Shown here piece by piece: positions 1 to 6,388 of a stretch of DNA of 15,431 nucleotides. Made by a program: the position numbers and the translations under genes. The notes below the pieces were generated by a model. It had not been told where the DNA came from and did not search any database. It saw only the letters and a list, made by a program, of their open reading frames with translations. The stretch comes from Dongia_B sp035539075 (GTDB lineage: Bacteria > Pseudomonadota > Alphaproteobacteria > Dongiales > Dongiaceae): NCBI GenBank assembly GCA_035539075.1, contig DATLJB010000208.1, forward strand, positions 1 through 15,431. The letters run 5' to 3'. The stretch's first letter is position 1. Each line of letters starts with the position of its first letter.

Positions 1-457
1 GGCGGAACTGGTCGGCGAAGACCTGAAGGAAGCCGATGCCATCGGCAATCTCGCCAATCCCGACAAGATCGCCAACCCCGACAACATCAAGTTCTCGGAG
101 AAGCTGCGCACGCTCTTCGTCGGCGAGGACAGCGGGCTGCATGTGAACAACTATCTCTGGGCCTTCAATGTCGACACCAAGAAGCTGTCGCGCATCCTCT
201 CCACGCCGGCGGGTGCGGAATCGACCGGCCTGCAGGCGGTCGACGAGGTGAACGGCTTCACCTATATCATGAGCAACTTCCAGCATGCCGGCGATTGGGA
301 GCTGAAGAAGGATGCGACCTCGGGCGCCATCACCGGCGGGTTGCATGCCAAGGTCTATGAAAAGCTCGATCCGCTGATCAAGAAGAACTACGCCGACAGC
401 CGCGGCAAGCTCGGCGGTGCCGTCGGCTATCTGACCGGGCTGCCGGCCGGTGTCTGA
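1..457 (+). CDS. PhoX-type (DUF839) phosphatase, C-terminal part only
   Basis: The reading frame is open from base 2 to a TGA at 455-457, giving about 151 residues; the first ATG inside it is internal and the true start lies before the window. Visible landmarks are NPDNIKF, then LFVGEDSG and NNYLWAF about 17 residues later, and a closing segment with the IMSNFQHAGDWE stretch. These match the C-terminal blades of the PhoX/DUF839 family, which are calcium- and iron-dependent alkaline phosphatases, usually exported by the Tat pathway and acting on phosphate monoesters outside the cytoplasm. The signal peptide and most metal ligands are off the window, so export and activity are inferred from the family. 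The family assignment is good; the exact substrate is unknown. The next gene on this strand is separated by about 300 bases, so an operon is unlikely. Confidence 0.8.
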   Translation, partial: AELVGEDLKEADAIGNLANPDKIANPDNIKFSEKLRTLFVGEDSGLHVNNYLWAFNVDTKKLSRILSTPAGAESTGLQAVDEVNGFTYIMSNFQHAGDWELKKDATSGAITGGLHAKVYEKLDPLIKKNYADSRGKLGGAVGYLTGLPAGV

Positions 458-507
458 GTAGACTGATCGCAGCCACTTCCGGAGACCGTGCATTGGGTTA
501 CCATGGA

Positions 508-528
508 CCCGCGGATCAAGCCCGCGGG
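508..528. repeat. palindromic intergenic repeat, unit 1
   Basis: Arms CCCGCGG (508-514) and CCGCGGG (522-528) pair perfectly over seven bases with a seven-base loop. The flanks read CCATGGA on the left and CGACAA on the right, which is the reverse orientation of the layout around unit 2. Palindromes with these ATGG and GTCA/GACA flanks are common dispersed intergenic elements in alphaproteobacteria. It could also end transcription of the phosphatase gene, although no T-run follows. Confidence 0.55.
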
Positions 529-571
529 CGACAAGGAGAGCATCAGCGCCAACGCCGCCTCTATTCCTGTC

Positions 572-596
572 ATGCCCGGGGCTCGGCCCCGGGCAT
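572..596. repeat. palindromic intergenic repeat, unit 2
   Basis: A perfect ten-base stem, ATGCCCGGGG (572-581) with CCCCGGGCAT (587-596), encloses a five-base loop CTCGG. It is preceded by CCTGT and followed by CCATG, the flanks typical of a dispersed alphaproteobacterial palindrome. It is oriented opposite to unit 1 some 44 bases upstream, so the two form a REP-like inverted pair. Confidence 0.6.
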
Positions 597-765
597 CCAT
601 GCCAGTTCAGAGCACGGTCTCAACATTTCCGTGAAGAACGGACAAAAGTCTCAGCGCGGCCGGTCGTTCAAGCAGCTTTGATCGGCGCTTGTAGCCGCTG
701 AGCTTGCCTTCGCTTTGTGCCGCGCACATGCTTGCGCCATGTGCTGGCTCTGCTATCGGCGCGGG

Positions 766-2151
766 ATGCGACCCCTCCGCTTCACCCTGGCGTTATCCGC
801 CGTTCTGCTGCCATTGGCAGGCTGCGCCGAGATTCCCAGCGTCGACGGCCAGATTGCGGCGGCGAAAACTTCTGCGCCGCAGATCGAAGGCGCCGACGGA
901 CCTTTGACTGCAAAGCGCAGCAAGGCTGTCCTGGCCGGCATCACCAAGGAGGCCGGCGATAGCGGCATGCTGGAGCGTCACCTGGCGATCGAGGAGGCGG
1001 TATCGGAAAGCCCGCTGGTCGCCGGCAATCGCACCACCCTGTTGCGTGACGGGCCGCGATCCTTCCGCGCGGTCTTTGACGCCATCGCGCAGGCCCGTGA
1101 CCATATCAATCTGGAATACTATATCCTCGAAGACATCAAGTCGGAGGACCGCAGCCTCAGCGACCTGCTGGTGGCCAAGCGCCGGCAGGGCGTCGCCGTC
1201 AACATCATCTACGACAGCTATGGCTCGCTGAACACGCCAAAGCCTTTCTTTGACAAACTGCGAAAGGCCGGGGTCAATCTGGTCGAGTTCAATCCGGTCG
1301 ACCCTTTATCCGCGAAGGCCGGCTATTCGCCGAATGACCGCGACCACCGCAAGATTCTGATCGTCGATGGCAGCCTCGCCATCATCGGCGGCGTCAATCT
1401 CAGCACCAGCTATCAGAGCATGACCTTCGGCAGATCGGGCAAGTCCGAGGGGCCGATACCGCAGCATTGGCGCGATACCGACCTGCAGATCGAGGGGCCG
1501 GCGGTGGCGCAGCTGTCGCGGCTGTTCGCGCGCCATTGGGCGGAACAGAAAGGGCCGGCGATCGACCAGAGCCATTTCTACCCGAAGGTCGAGCCGCGCG
1601 GAAAAGAGGTCATCCGCGTCATTGGCAGCCAGCCCAGCCACGAGATCTCGCGCTATTACGTGACGCTGATCTCGGCCATCCGCAATGCCGAGAAATCGAT
1701 CTGGCTCAGCGCCGCCTATTTCGTACCGTCGCATCAGGAGAAGGAAGCGTTGGAAGAGGCGGCGAAGCGCGGCGTCGATGTGCGCCTGCTGCTGCCCGAT
1801 GAGAGCGATTCCGAGGCGGCAGTTGCCGTTGCCCGCTCGCACTACGAGGACCTGATGGAAGCGGGGGTGAAGATCTATGAAACCCAGGGCATCGTGCTGC
1901 ATTCGAAGACGGTGATCATCGACCATGTCTGGTCGGCGATCGGCTCGTCGAATTTCGATCAGCGCAGCGTGCTCTTCAACGACGAGGTCGATGCGGTGGT
2001 GCTGGGCAGCGATACCGCGGATGCCCTGGCCGCCATGTTCGAGGAAGATGTCGCCAAGGCAAAGCGCATCGATCCCGAGACCTGGGAGGACCGGCCGCTC
2101 GGCGAGAAGATGCACGAGCTCTTCGCCCGCACCTGGCAGAATTTGCTGTAG
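766..2151 (+). CDS. phospholipase D / cardiolipin synthase-like lipoprotein
   Basis: The 461-residue product has both HKD motifs of the phospholipase D superfamily: H194-x-K196-x4-D201, followed by IIGGVN, and H379-x-K381-x4-D386, followed by AIGSSN. The start at 766 is chosen because it opens directly into a lipoprotein signal peptide (MRPLRFTLALSAVLLPLAGC) with lipobox LAGC and acylated Cys20; a longer frame from a TTG at 715 would bury this signal. Residue +2 after the cysteine is Ala, which favours outer-membrane sorting. Two HKD motifs in one chain suggest a monomeric phosphatidyl transferase or phospholipase, such as a ClsC/YmdC-like cardiolipin synthase. A true synthase is usually on the cytoplasmic membrane, so a periplasm-facing phospholipase or transferase is an alternative. 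The ribosome-binding site before 766 is weak. The gene stands alone, converging on the minus-strand gene at 2259. Confidence 0.85.
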   Translation: MRPLRFTLALSAVLLPLAGCAEIPSVDGQIAAAKTSAPQIEGADGPLTAKRSKAVLAGITKEAGDSGMLERHLAIEEAVSESPLVAGNRTTLLRDGPRSFRAVFDAIAQARDHINLEYYILEDIKSEDRSLSDLLVAKRRQGVAVNIIYDSYGSLNTPKPFFDKLRKAGVNLVEFNPVDPLSAKAGYSPNDRDHRKILIVDGSLAIIGGVNLSTSYQSMTFGRSGKSEGPIPQHWRDTDLQIEGPAVAQLSRLFARHWAEQKGPAIDQSHFYPKVEPRGKEVIRVIGSQPSHEISRYYVTLISAIRNAEKSIWLSAAYFVPSHQEKEALEEAAKRGVDVRLLLPDESDSEAAVAVARSHYEDLMEAGVKIYETQGIVLHSKTVIIDHVWSAIGSSNFDQRSVLFNDEVDAVVLGSDTADALAAMFEEDVAKAKRIDPETWEDRPLGEKMHELFARTWQNLL

Positions 2152-2171
2152 CCGCCGGCAGGTCCGGCGGC
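2151..2171 (+). terminator. hairpin at the stop codon of the PLD-like gene
   Basis: GCCGCCGG (2151-2158) and CCGGCGGC (2164-2171) form a perfect eight-base stem with a five-base loop, starting on the last base of the TAG stop. No T-run follows, so it is at best a T-poor terminator or an mRNA 3'-end stabiliser. Confidence 0.4.
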
Positions 2172-2195
2172 GCGGCGGATTATCTCGCTAACCCG

Positions 2196-2242
2196 CCCCC
2201 GCCCTGACCCTCCCCCGGCTCGGGGCAGGGTTAGGGCGGGGG
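2196..2242. repeat. long GC-rich palindrome between convergent genes
   Basis: The outer arms 2196-2211 and 2227-2242 pair over 16 bases with a single G-T wobble. An inner stem CCCCG/CGGGG (2213-2217 with 2221-2225) carries a GCT loop. It lies between the converging ends of the PLD-like gene and the phytase-like gene, so in RNA it could stop transcription from either side. Its composition (CCCTGACCC, AGGGTTAGGG) is that of the dispersed GC-rich palindromes seen in many alphaproteobacteria, so it is listed as a repeat; a related, degenerate element lies at 3694-3738. Confidence 0.6.
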
Positions 2243-2258
2243 TATCGGGATAGATCGA

Positions 2259-3602
2259 TCAGAATTTCGGCGGATTGACGGTCAGATGCACCATGCGGGT
2301 ATGGTCGCCCTCGATGCCGAAATCATCGTCATTGATGAGATAAAGATCATGGCCGCCCACCATGGTCATGCCTTCCAGCTTGGCCGGCATGCCGGGATGG
2401 TCACTGCTGATCTGCCACAGCTTCTTCTTTACCGGCACGATCTTGGCTTTGGCGAGGCCGTCATGGTCGAGCTGTTCCAGGCTGGGGCTGGTCGCCGCGT
2501 CGTCCCAGGCGGTGGCGAGGATATTGGTCGCCTTGCCGATCTCGACGTAATTAAGCTTGGTCGTGTTGGCGATGCGCTCCAGCACCACCAGCCTGTCGCT
2601 GCCGACCGCCATCAGCTCGGAGATGCGGACATCGCTTTGCTGCTTGGCGTCCTTGTCGTCGGGGAAGGTCTTGTAGTCATCGAGCGTGTAAACGTATTCG
2701 CCGATCACTTTCTCTTTGGCGCGATCGATCTTGATAAGCCGCGTGGCGATCGCCTTCTTGTAGGCGGCGGCGTCGGGATTGGCGAGCGGGTTCTGCACGA
2801 TGGCATAGAGGTACTTCTCATCGGGCGAGAGCGCGATGCCCTCGATGCCGCGATTGAGCTGGCGCTTGGCGAGGATCGCCGGCAAGGCCGCCTTGACCGG
2901 ATAGGTGGCGCCGGTGAGATCCTGGTCGATGCCGACCGGCACCAGGCGCTCGAGGATCCTGCCGTCGGCGGCGATATGGACCAGGCTCGGCGCATATTCC
3001 TCGCCCACCCAGAAGCTCTTATCTTTCAGCCGGATGAGGCCCTCGGTATCGAGCCCATTGGGATCGAACGCGATCTGCTTGCCGTCGACACCATAGGCCT
3101 TCTCGGTCTTGGCCGCCTTCAGGGGATTGCTGAGCCCGGTGATCGGCTTGCCGGCGGCATCGGCCAGCTTGATCGTTTGCAGGATCTTGAAGGTGCCGTC
3201 CTTCTCGACCTCGATCTTGCTGATGCTGGGGGTAAAGTCCGGGAAGGGGAAGAGCTTGCCCTTGTCGTCGCCCATGCAGATCTGCTGTGCCGAGAGGCCG
3301 GTCACTTCCTCGACATCGGCGCCGCAATCGATATTGGCGCCGCGATCGGTGATCGACCAGAAGACGTTCTTCGGGTCGGCCTTGGCATGGTAGAGCGAGG
3401 AGCCGATGCCGACCGTCAGATTGACGGTCTTGCCGCCGGGGAAACTGACGGTGCCGAGTTTCAGCGCCGGGTCCTGGCTGTCGATGATCTGCACCGCGCT
3501 GGAAGCGGCCAGGGCCGTGCAGGTGACGAAGCTGGCGGCAGCAAGCAGGACGGCAAGGCGAGCGAAGAAGCGGTGCGGCGGGCGCGAAGACTGAGCAGAC
3601 AT
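2259..3602 (-). CDS. secreted phytase-like esterase (PF13449-type)
   Basis: The 447-residue product begins with a Sec signal: basic MSAQSSRPPHR, a hydrophobic run, then TALAA as a likely cleavage site near residue 33. The mature protein carries the pattern of the 'esterase-like activity of phytase' family, a beta-propeller fold: GLDTEGL followed by WVGEEYAPS, then RGIEGIALSPD with YLYAIVQNPL, and near the end LEGMTMV with YLINDDDFG. The acidic residues in these loops are candidate calcium and substrate ligands. The ATG at 3602 is supported by AGAGGG about six bases upstream in the mRNA. Phytase activity is often not shown for this family, so a general periplasmic phosphoesterase or esterase is a fair reading. 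It is the last of three minus-strand genes, 198 bases after the quinone oxidoreductase, and probably has its own promoter. Confidence 0.8.
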   Translation of the reverse strand: MSAQSSRPPHRFFARLAVLLAAASFVTCTALAASSAVQIIDSQDPALKLGTVSFPGGKTVNLTVGIGSSLYHAKADPKNVFWSITDRGANIDCGADVEEVTGLSAQQICMGDDKGKLFPFPDFTPSISKIEVEKDGTFKILQTIKLADAAGKPITGLSNPLKAAKTEKAYGVDGKQIAFDPNGLDTEGLIRLKDKSFWVGEEYAPSLVHIAADGRILERLVPVGIDQDLTGATYPVKAALPAILAKRQLNRGIEGIALSPDEKYLYAIVQNPLANPDAAAYKKAIATRLIKIDRAKEKVIGEYVYTLDDYKTFPDDKDAKQQSDVRISELMAVGSDRLVVLERIANTTKLNYVEIGKATNILATAWDDAATSPSLEQLDHDGLAKAKIVPVKKKLWQISSDHPGMPAKLEGMTMVGGHDLYLINDDDFGIEGDHTRMVHLTVNPPKF

Positions 3603-3633
3603 GTAAGCCCTCTGTCAGAATGGCGAGACTGCC

Positions 3634-3639
3634 CGTATA
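3634..3639 (-). promoter_or_regulatory. possible -10 element for the phytase-like gene
   Basis: The minus strand reads TATACG here, 31 bases upstream of the ATG. It is preceded about 17 bases earlier by a poor -35 (TCAAAC-like). Only the -10 resembles a sigma-70 consensus. Confidence 0.25.
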
Positions 3640-3693
3640 AGCGCGCTTGATGACGGTTTGATGATGGATGGCGGGGTCTATGACATGCCCATT

Positions 3694-3738
3694 GCCCCCT
3701 CGCCCCACGTTAGTGGGGAGAGGGTCGGGGTGAGGGGC
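3694..3738. repeat. degenerate GC-rich palindromic repeat
   Basis: An inner stem CCCCAC (3703-3708) and GTGGGG (3713-3718) with loop GTTA is flanked by GCCCCCTCG on the left and a longer AGAGGGTCGGGGTGAGGGGC on the right. The right arm is the full-length sequence of a very common alphaproteobacterial palindrome; the left arm lacks the matching ACCCCGACCCTC portion, so this copy is asymmetric. It lies downstream of the quinone oxidoreductase stop and could serve as its terminator. Confidence 0.6.
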
Positions 3739-3800
3739 GTTCAGCGCGATGAGGTGCTGGCAATCGGCGAGCGGGACATCGCGCCCGCATCTTCCGATTC

Positions 3801-4778
3801 TTACGGCAGCAGCACCACCGAGCCGGTGGTCTTGCGGCCCTCGAGATCGCGATGGGCTTGCGCCGCATCCTTCAGCGCATAGGTGTGATTGACGTTGATC
3901 TTGACGACGCCCTTGGTGATGACATCGATCACCGCCTTGGCGGAGAGCTCGAGATCCTCGCGGCTGGCGGTATAGGCCATCAGGGTTGGACGGGTGAGGA
4001 AGAGCGAGCCTTTCTGAGACAGCAGCAGCGGTTCGATCGCCGGTACCGGGCCGGAGGCATTGCCATAGGTCACCATATAGCCGCGTGGCCGCAGGCAATC
4101 CAGTGAGGGCATGAAGGTGTCCTTGCCGACGCCGTCATAGACCACATGCACGCCCTTGCCGCCGCTCGCCGCCTTGACCTTGGCCACCCAGTCGCCGTCG
4201 CGGTAGTTGATGACGAAATGACAGCCGAGTTCGGCGGCAATCTTCAGCTTCTCCGGCGAGCCCGCCGTACCGATGATGGTGGCGCCGAGATGGCGCAGCC
4301 ACTGCGTGGCGATCTGGCCGACGCCGCCGGCCGCCGCATGCAGCAGCACGATATCGCCGGGCTTCACCGGATAGGTGCGGCGGATGAGATATTCCGCCGT
4401 CATGCCCTGCAGCATCATGGCGGCGGCGGTCTTGTCGTCGATCTCCTTCGGGATCTTGATCAGCCGCTCGGCCGGATAGTTGCGGCGCTCGGCATAAGCG
4501 CCAATCGGCGCCGAGCAATAGGCGACCCGGTCGCCCACGGCGAGGCCGCTGACATCGGGGCCGACCGCCTCGATCACGCCGGCGGCTTCCAGGCCGAGGC
4601 CGCTCGGCAGATTCATCGGATAGAGGCCGGAGCGATGATAGGTGTCGATGAAATTGACGCCGCAGGCGGTGTTGCGCAGCGTCACCTCGCCGGATTTCGG
4701 CGCGCCGACCTCGACCTCTTCCCAGCGCAGCTGTTCCGGGCCGCCGGTCTGATGAATACGGATAGCATGGTCTGTCAT
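3801..4778 (-). CDS. NADPH:quinone oxidoreductase (zeta-crystallin type MDR)
   Basis: The 325-residue product belongs to the zinc-free quinone reductase branch of the medium-chain dehydrogenase/reductase superfamily. It opens with MTDHAIRIHQTGGPEQL, carries CGVNFIDTYHRSGLYP around residues 39-54, GLEAAGVIEAVG at 62-73, and the nucleotide-binding loop AAAGGVG at 148-154. No catalytic zinc cysteines are present. The family reduces quinones with NADPH in the cytosol, often by one electron. The frame stays open upstream to 5447, but that part is antisense to ribB; the ATG at 4778 is chosen because AAGGA lies about nine bases before it and homologues start there. It follows ribB on the same strand after a 194-base gap containing a strong hairpin, so co-transcription with ribB is possible but not shown. 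Confidence 0.9.
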   Translation of the reverse strand: MTDHAIRIHQTGGPEQLRWEEVEVGAPKSGEVTLRNTACGVNFIDTYHRSGLYPMNLPSGLGLEAAGVIEAVGPDVSGLAVGDRVAYCSAPIGAYAERRNYPAERLIKIPKEIDDKTAAAMMLQGMTAEYLIRRTYPVKPGDIVLLHAAAGGVGQIATQWLRHLGATIIGTAGSPEKLKIAAELGCHFVINYRDGDWVAKVKAASGGKGVHVVYDGVGKDTFMPSLDCLRPRGYMVTYGNASGPVPAIEPLLLSQKGSLFLTRPTLMAYTASREDLELSAKAVIDVITKGVVKINVNHTYALKDAAQAHRDLEGRKTTGSVVLLP

Positions 4779-4924
4779 GAAGCTGGTCCTTGGCTTTGAT
4801 GGGATGGCGGATCGGCGATCCGGCGCCGGAGAGTCCCGGCGGATGAGGCGATCAAAGCAAGTCGCGGCAGAGCTGTCCAGCCGGCAATGCGGCAGGGTAG
4901 AGAGGCAAGGGTGCGGGTGGAGGC

Positions 4925-4960
4925 GGCATCGCCAGCCCCCATCAAGGGGGTGGCGATGCC
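4925..4960 (-). terminator. strong hairpin downstream of ribB
   Basis: GGCATCGCC (4925-4933) pairs with GGCGATGCC (4952-4960), and CCCCC (4936-4940) with GGGGG (4946-4950) around an ATCAA loop, with an A-T pair and one bulged G between. It begins 12 bases after the ribB stop. No T-run follows on the minus strand, so termination would be of the T-poor kind usual in GC-rich genomes; it may also be a processing or stability element ahead of the quinone oxidoreductase gene. Confidence 0.5.
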
Positions 4961-4972
4961 GGTCCGAAACGG

Positions 4973-5677
4973 TCAGGCAGCGGTGGCCTGAGCCCGGGCG
5001 TCGGCGGTTTCTTCGGTCGCCAGCCGGTAGGCGTGCAGTTCCTCGATGGTGAGGCAGGGGAAGCCATTGCGGCGGCCGTAATCGCGGGCGGCCTTGCCCC
5101 GCATCATGCTGCCGTCGCGCTTCATCAGCTCGCAGAGCACGCCGGCCGGCTTCAACCCGGCGAGGCGGGCGAGATCGACCGTGCCTTCGGTATGGCCGCG
5201 GCGTTCCAGGACACCGCCCGGCGACGCGCGTAGCGGAAAGATATGGCCGGGCCGGGCGAGATCGGCGGGGCCGGCCTTGTCGGCGATGGCCGCCTTGACG
5301 GTGGTCAGGCGGTCGGCGGCGCTGACCCCGGTGGTGACGCCATGGGTCGCCTCGATCGAGACGGTGAAGGCGGTGCCGTAACGGCTGTTGTTGCGCTCCA
5401 CCATCGGCGGTAAGGCGAGACGGCGGACGGTGGCGTCGTCCAGGCACAGGCAGACGATGCCGCTGCAGTCGCGGATCAGCCGGGCCATCACGTCATGGTT
5501 CAAGGTTTCCGCCGCGGCCACGAGATCGGCCTCGTTTTCGCGGTCGTCGTCGTCGAACAGCACCACGGGGATGCCGCTGCGCATGGCCTCCAGGGCGGCT
5601 TCGACACGCTGGCGAATGCGGCTGTCGAGCTTCCGGGGCTGGTCGAAATTCTCAGGTGTGGAAAACTGCATATTCAT
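4973..5677 (-). CDS. ribB: 3,4-dihydroxy-2-butanone-4-phosphate synthase
   Basis: This enzyme converts ribulose 5-phosphate to 3,4-dihydroxy-2-butanone 4-phosphate plus formate, supplying the four-carbon unit of riboflavin. Family hallmarks are the acidic loop DDDDRENEADL, SGIVCLCL, the YGTAFTVSIEA and GVTTGVSAADR block, RPGHIFPLRA, RRGHTEGTVDLARL with the metal-binding His, and AGVLCELM. The E. coli protein has RENEGD where this one has RENEAD. At 234 residues it is a stand-alone RibB without a fused GTP cyclohydrolase II domain. The ATG at 5677 is preferred over a TTG at 5707 because a GAGGAG Shine-Dalgarno sits seven bases before it. An FMN riboswitch lies in the leader, so expression should fall when FMN is plentiful. 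No other riboflavin gene is visible in the window. Confidence 0.96.
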   Translation of the reverse strand: MNMQFSTPENFDQPRKLDSRIRQRVEAALEAMRSGIPVVLFDDDDRENEADLVAAAETLNHDVMARLIRDCSGIVCLCLDDATVRRLALPPMVERNNSRYGTAFTVSIEATHGVTTGVSAADRLTTVKAAIADKAGPADLARPGHIFPLRASPGGVLERRGHTEGTVDLARLAGLKPAGVLCELMKRDGSMMRGKAARDYGRRNGFPCLTIEELHAYRLATEETADARAQATAA

Positions 5678-5678
5678 C

Positions 5679-5714
5679 GAAACGCTCCTCGCATCTACTG
5701 GCGACAAACGTTTC
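5679..5714 (-). promoter_or_regulatory. possible hairpin enclosing the ribB Shine-Dalgarno
   Basis: In the mRNA, GAAACG (5714-5709) can pair with CGTTTC (5684-5679), which directly abuts the GAGGAG ribosome-binding site (5690-5685) and ends two bases before the ATG. The six-base stem has a large loop containing the Shine-Dalgarno. It may form part of the riboswitch expression platform, acting on translation; this is an inference from complementarity only. Confidence 0.3.
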
Positions 5715-5750
5715 AGGGCGGTTGATGGTCAGCGATATGCTTGACGGCCG

Positions 5751-5769
5751 CGACGGCACAATGCCGCCG
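5751..5769 (-). promoter_or_regulatory. GC-rich hairpin in the ribB leader
   Basis: In the mRNA, CGGCGGCA (5769-5762) and TGCCGTCG (5758-5751) form an eight-base stem with one G-U pair and a three-base loop. It starts about 20 bases after the riboswitch aptamer. No U-run follows, so it is not a classic intrinsic terminator, but it could be part of the switching region. Confidence 0.3.
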
Positions 5770-5789
5770 AGCCCAGCTCTCTGGCCAGC

Positions 5790-5963
5790 GTCTTCTTTCA
5801 TCCGGACTGTGACCGTCGGCCCAGGAATGGAGGGATGGCCCCTCGCACCTGATCTGCTGACCCGGCCTCTTGCGAAGCCGGCGCTCGCGGGCTCGACAGC
5901 AACCGATCTTGCGATCCGCCGCCGTCCTACCGCCGGTAGGGAGTTTCACCCTGCCCTGAAGAC
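5790..5963 (-). ncRNA. FMN riboswitch (RFN element)
   Basis: Read on the minus strand, the closing stem P1 is GTCTTC (5963-5958) with GAAGAC (5795-5790). Inside it come the conserved RFN blocks in order: AGGGCAGGGTGAAACTCCC, ACCGGCGGT, GAGCCCGCGAGC, CCATTCCTGGGCCGACGGT, and the 3' block AGTCCGGATGAAAGAAG. This is the FMN aptamer that controls riboflavin genes. The variable arm at 5895-5926 is a long imperfect hairpin capped by a GCAA tetraloop between GATC arms. The aptamer ends 112 bases before the ribB start; no T-run terminator is visible in between, which points to control of translation or Rho-dependent termination rather than intrinsic termination. Confidence 0.95.
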
Positions 5964-5977
5964 GTATTGACCCCGGC

Positions 5978-6006
5978 AGCCTGCAGAGAAATCCGGCGCA
6001 CGTCAA
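5978..6006 (-). promoter_or_regulatory. candidate promoter of the riboswitch-ribB transcript
   Basis: The minus strand carries TTGACG (6006-6001) as a -35 and CAGGCT (5983-5978) as a -10, separated by 17 bases. The -35 is good (five of six) and the -10 poor. A start a few bases beyond would place the RNA 5' end just ahead of the riboswitch P1 stem, which is what an FMN leader needs. Confidence 0.4.
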
Positions 6007-6069
6007 GACAGGCAGCGGCGCGGATTTCTCCCGGACCGGCATGTTCCCGCATGTTTTTCTCATGGCCCG

Positions 6070-6093
6070 GTCCTATCCCCAGTCCTATCCCCG
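6070..6093. repeat. tandem 12-base direct repeat
   Basis: GTCCTATCCCCA (6070-6081) is followed immediately by GTCCTATCCCCG (6082-6093), eleven of twelve bases identical. It lies between the two divergent transcription units. It may be a paired protein-binding site or a replication slip; nothing decides between these. Confidence 0.5.
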
Positions 6094-6188
6094 GATGGCC
6101 TTGTCCATTATGGGCCTGGCGGCGCAACCTCAAGGCGGCTGGCGCGGAAATCCGTCGCGGCGGCAGGATCGGCGCGGGGAAGGTCGCT

Positions 6189-6217
6189 TTGACTGCATTT
6201 TCTTTACTTTTGATCCT
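6189..6217 (+). promoter_or_regulatory. possible promoter of the hybrid kinase gene
   Basis: TTGACT (6189-6194) matches the -35 consensus in five of six positions. A 17-base T-rich spacer leads to GATCCT (6212-6217), a weak -10. The stretch to about 6225 is the most AT-rich of the region, which supports a promoter, but the distance to the start codon (about 170 bases) implies a long leader. Confidence 0.3.
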
Positions 6218-6388
6218 TAGATTAAGCGGATCGAGGAACAGGCCGCATAGAGCCGGATCGCGGGGAGCCGGCGCTTGTCATATGCAAATCAGGCCTGATC
6301 GGACGGCCTTGAATACGGACGTGGCAATTCCTGACCAGATTCCTAGCGGAAATGGGGCAGGTTGCACCGCCTTTGGTGGAGGAATGGG

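Larger units (their letters stand above)
458..765. other. gene-free stretch with two REP-like palindromes
   Basis: No convincing gene lies between the phosphatase stop and the PLD-like start. A 62-codon open frame at 493-681 runs straight through both palindromes and resembles nothing. The stretch holds the two inverted repeats listed separately (508-528 and 572-596). No clear promoter for the downstream gene was recognised, although one must lie here if that gene is transcribed alone. Confidence 0.6.
5964..6388. other. divergent control region between riboswitch and kinase gene
   Basis: No protein gene is supported in these roughly 425 bases; open frames on both strands here are short and arginine-rich, as expected of GC-rich non-coding DNA. 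The stretch must hold the promoter of the ribB leader on one side and of the kinase gene on the other. It contains a candidate ribB promoter (5978-6006), a tandem 12-base repeat (6070-6093), and an unusually T-rich patch (6189-6225) ahead of the kinase gene. Confidence 0.55.

Noticed and set aside
567..573. CTGTCAT resembling half a Pho box
   Set aside because: The partner half at the required spacing is absent on either side, and the seven bases belong to the flank of the dispersed palindrome.
493..681. 62-codon frame after the phosphatase gene
   Set aside because: It consists largely of the two palindromic repeats and has no ribosome-binding site.
2286..3650. Open frame of 454 codons on the plus strand
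   Set aside because: It is antisense to the phytase-like gene; its composition reflects codon-position GC bias and it shows no known motif.
3634..3656. CCGTCAT on the minus strand as a possible Pho box for the phytase-like gene
   Set aside because: The second half-site (CGCGCTT) matches poorly and abuts the -10 candidate instead of standing about ten bases from it.
4779..5447. Upstream extension of the quinone oxidoreductase frame
   Set aside because: The extension is arginine- and proline-rich, overlaps ribB in another frame, and a good ribosome-binding site marks the start at 4778.
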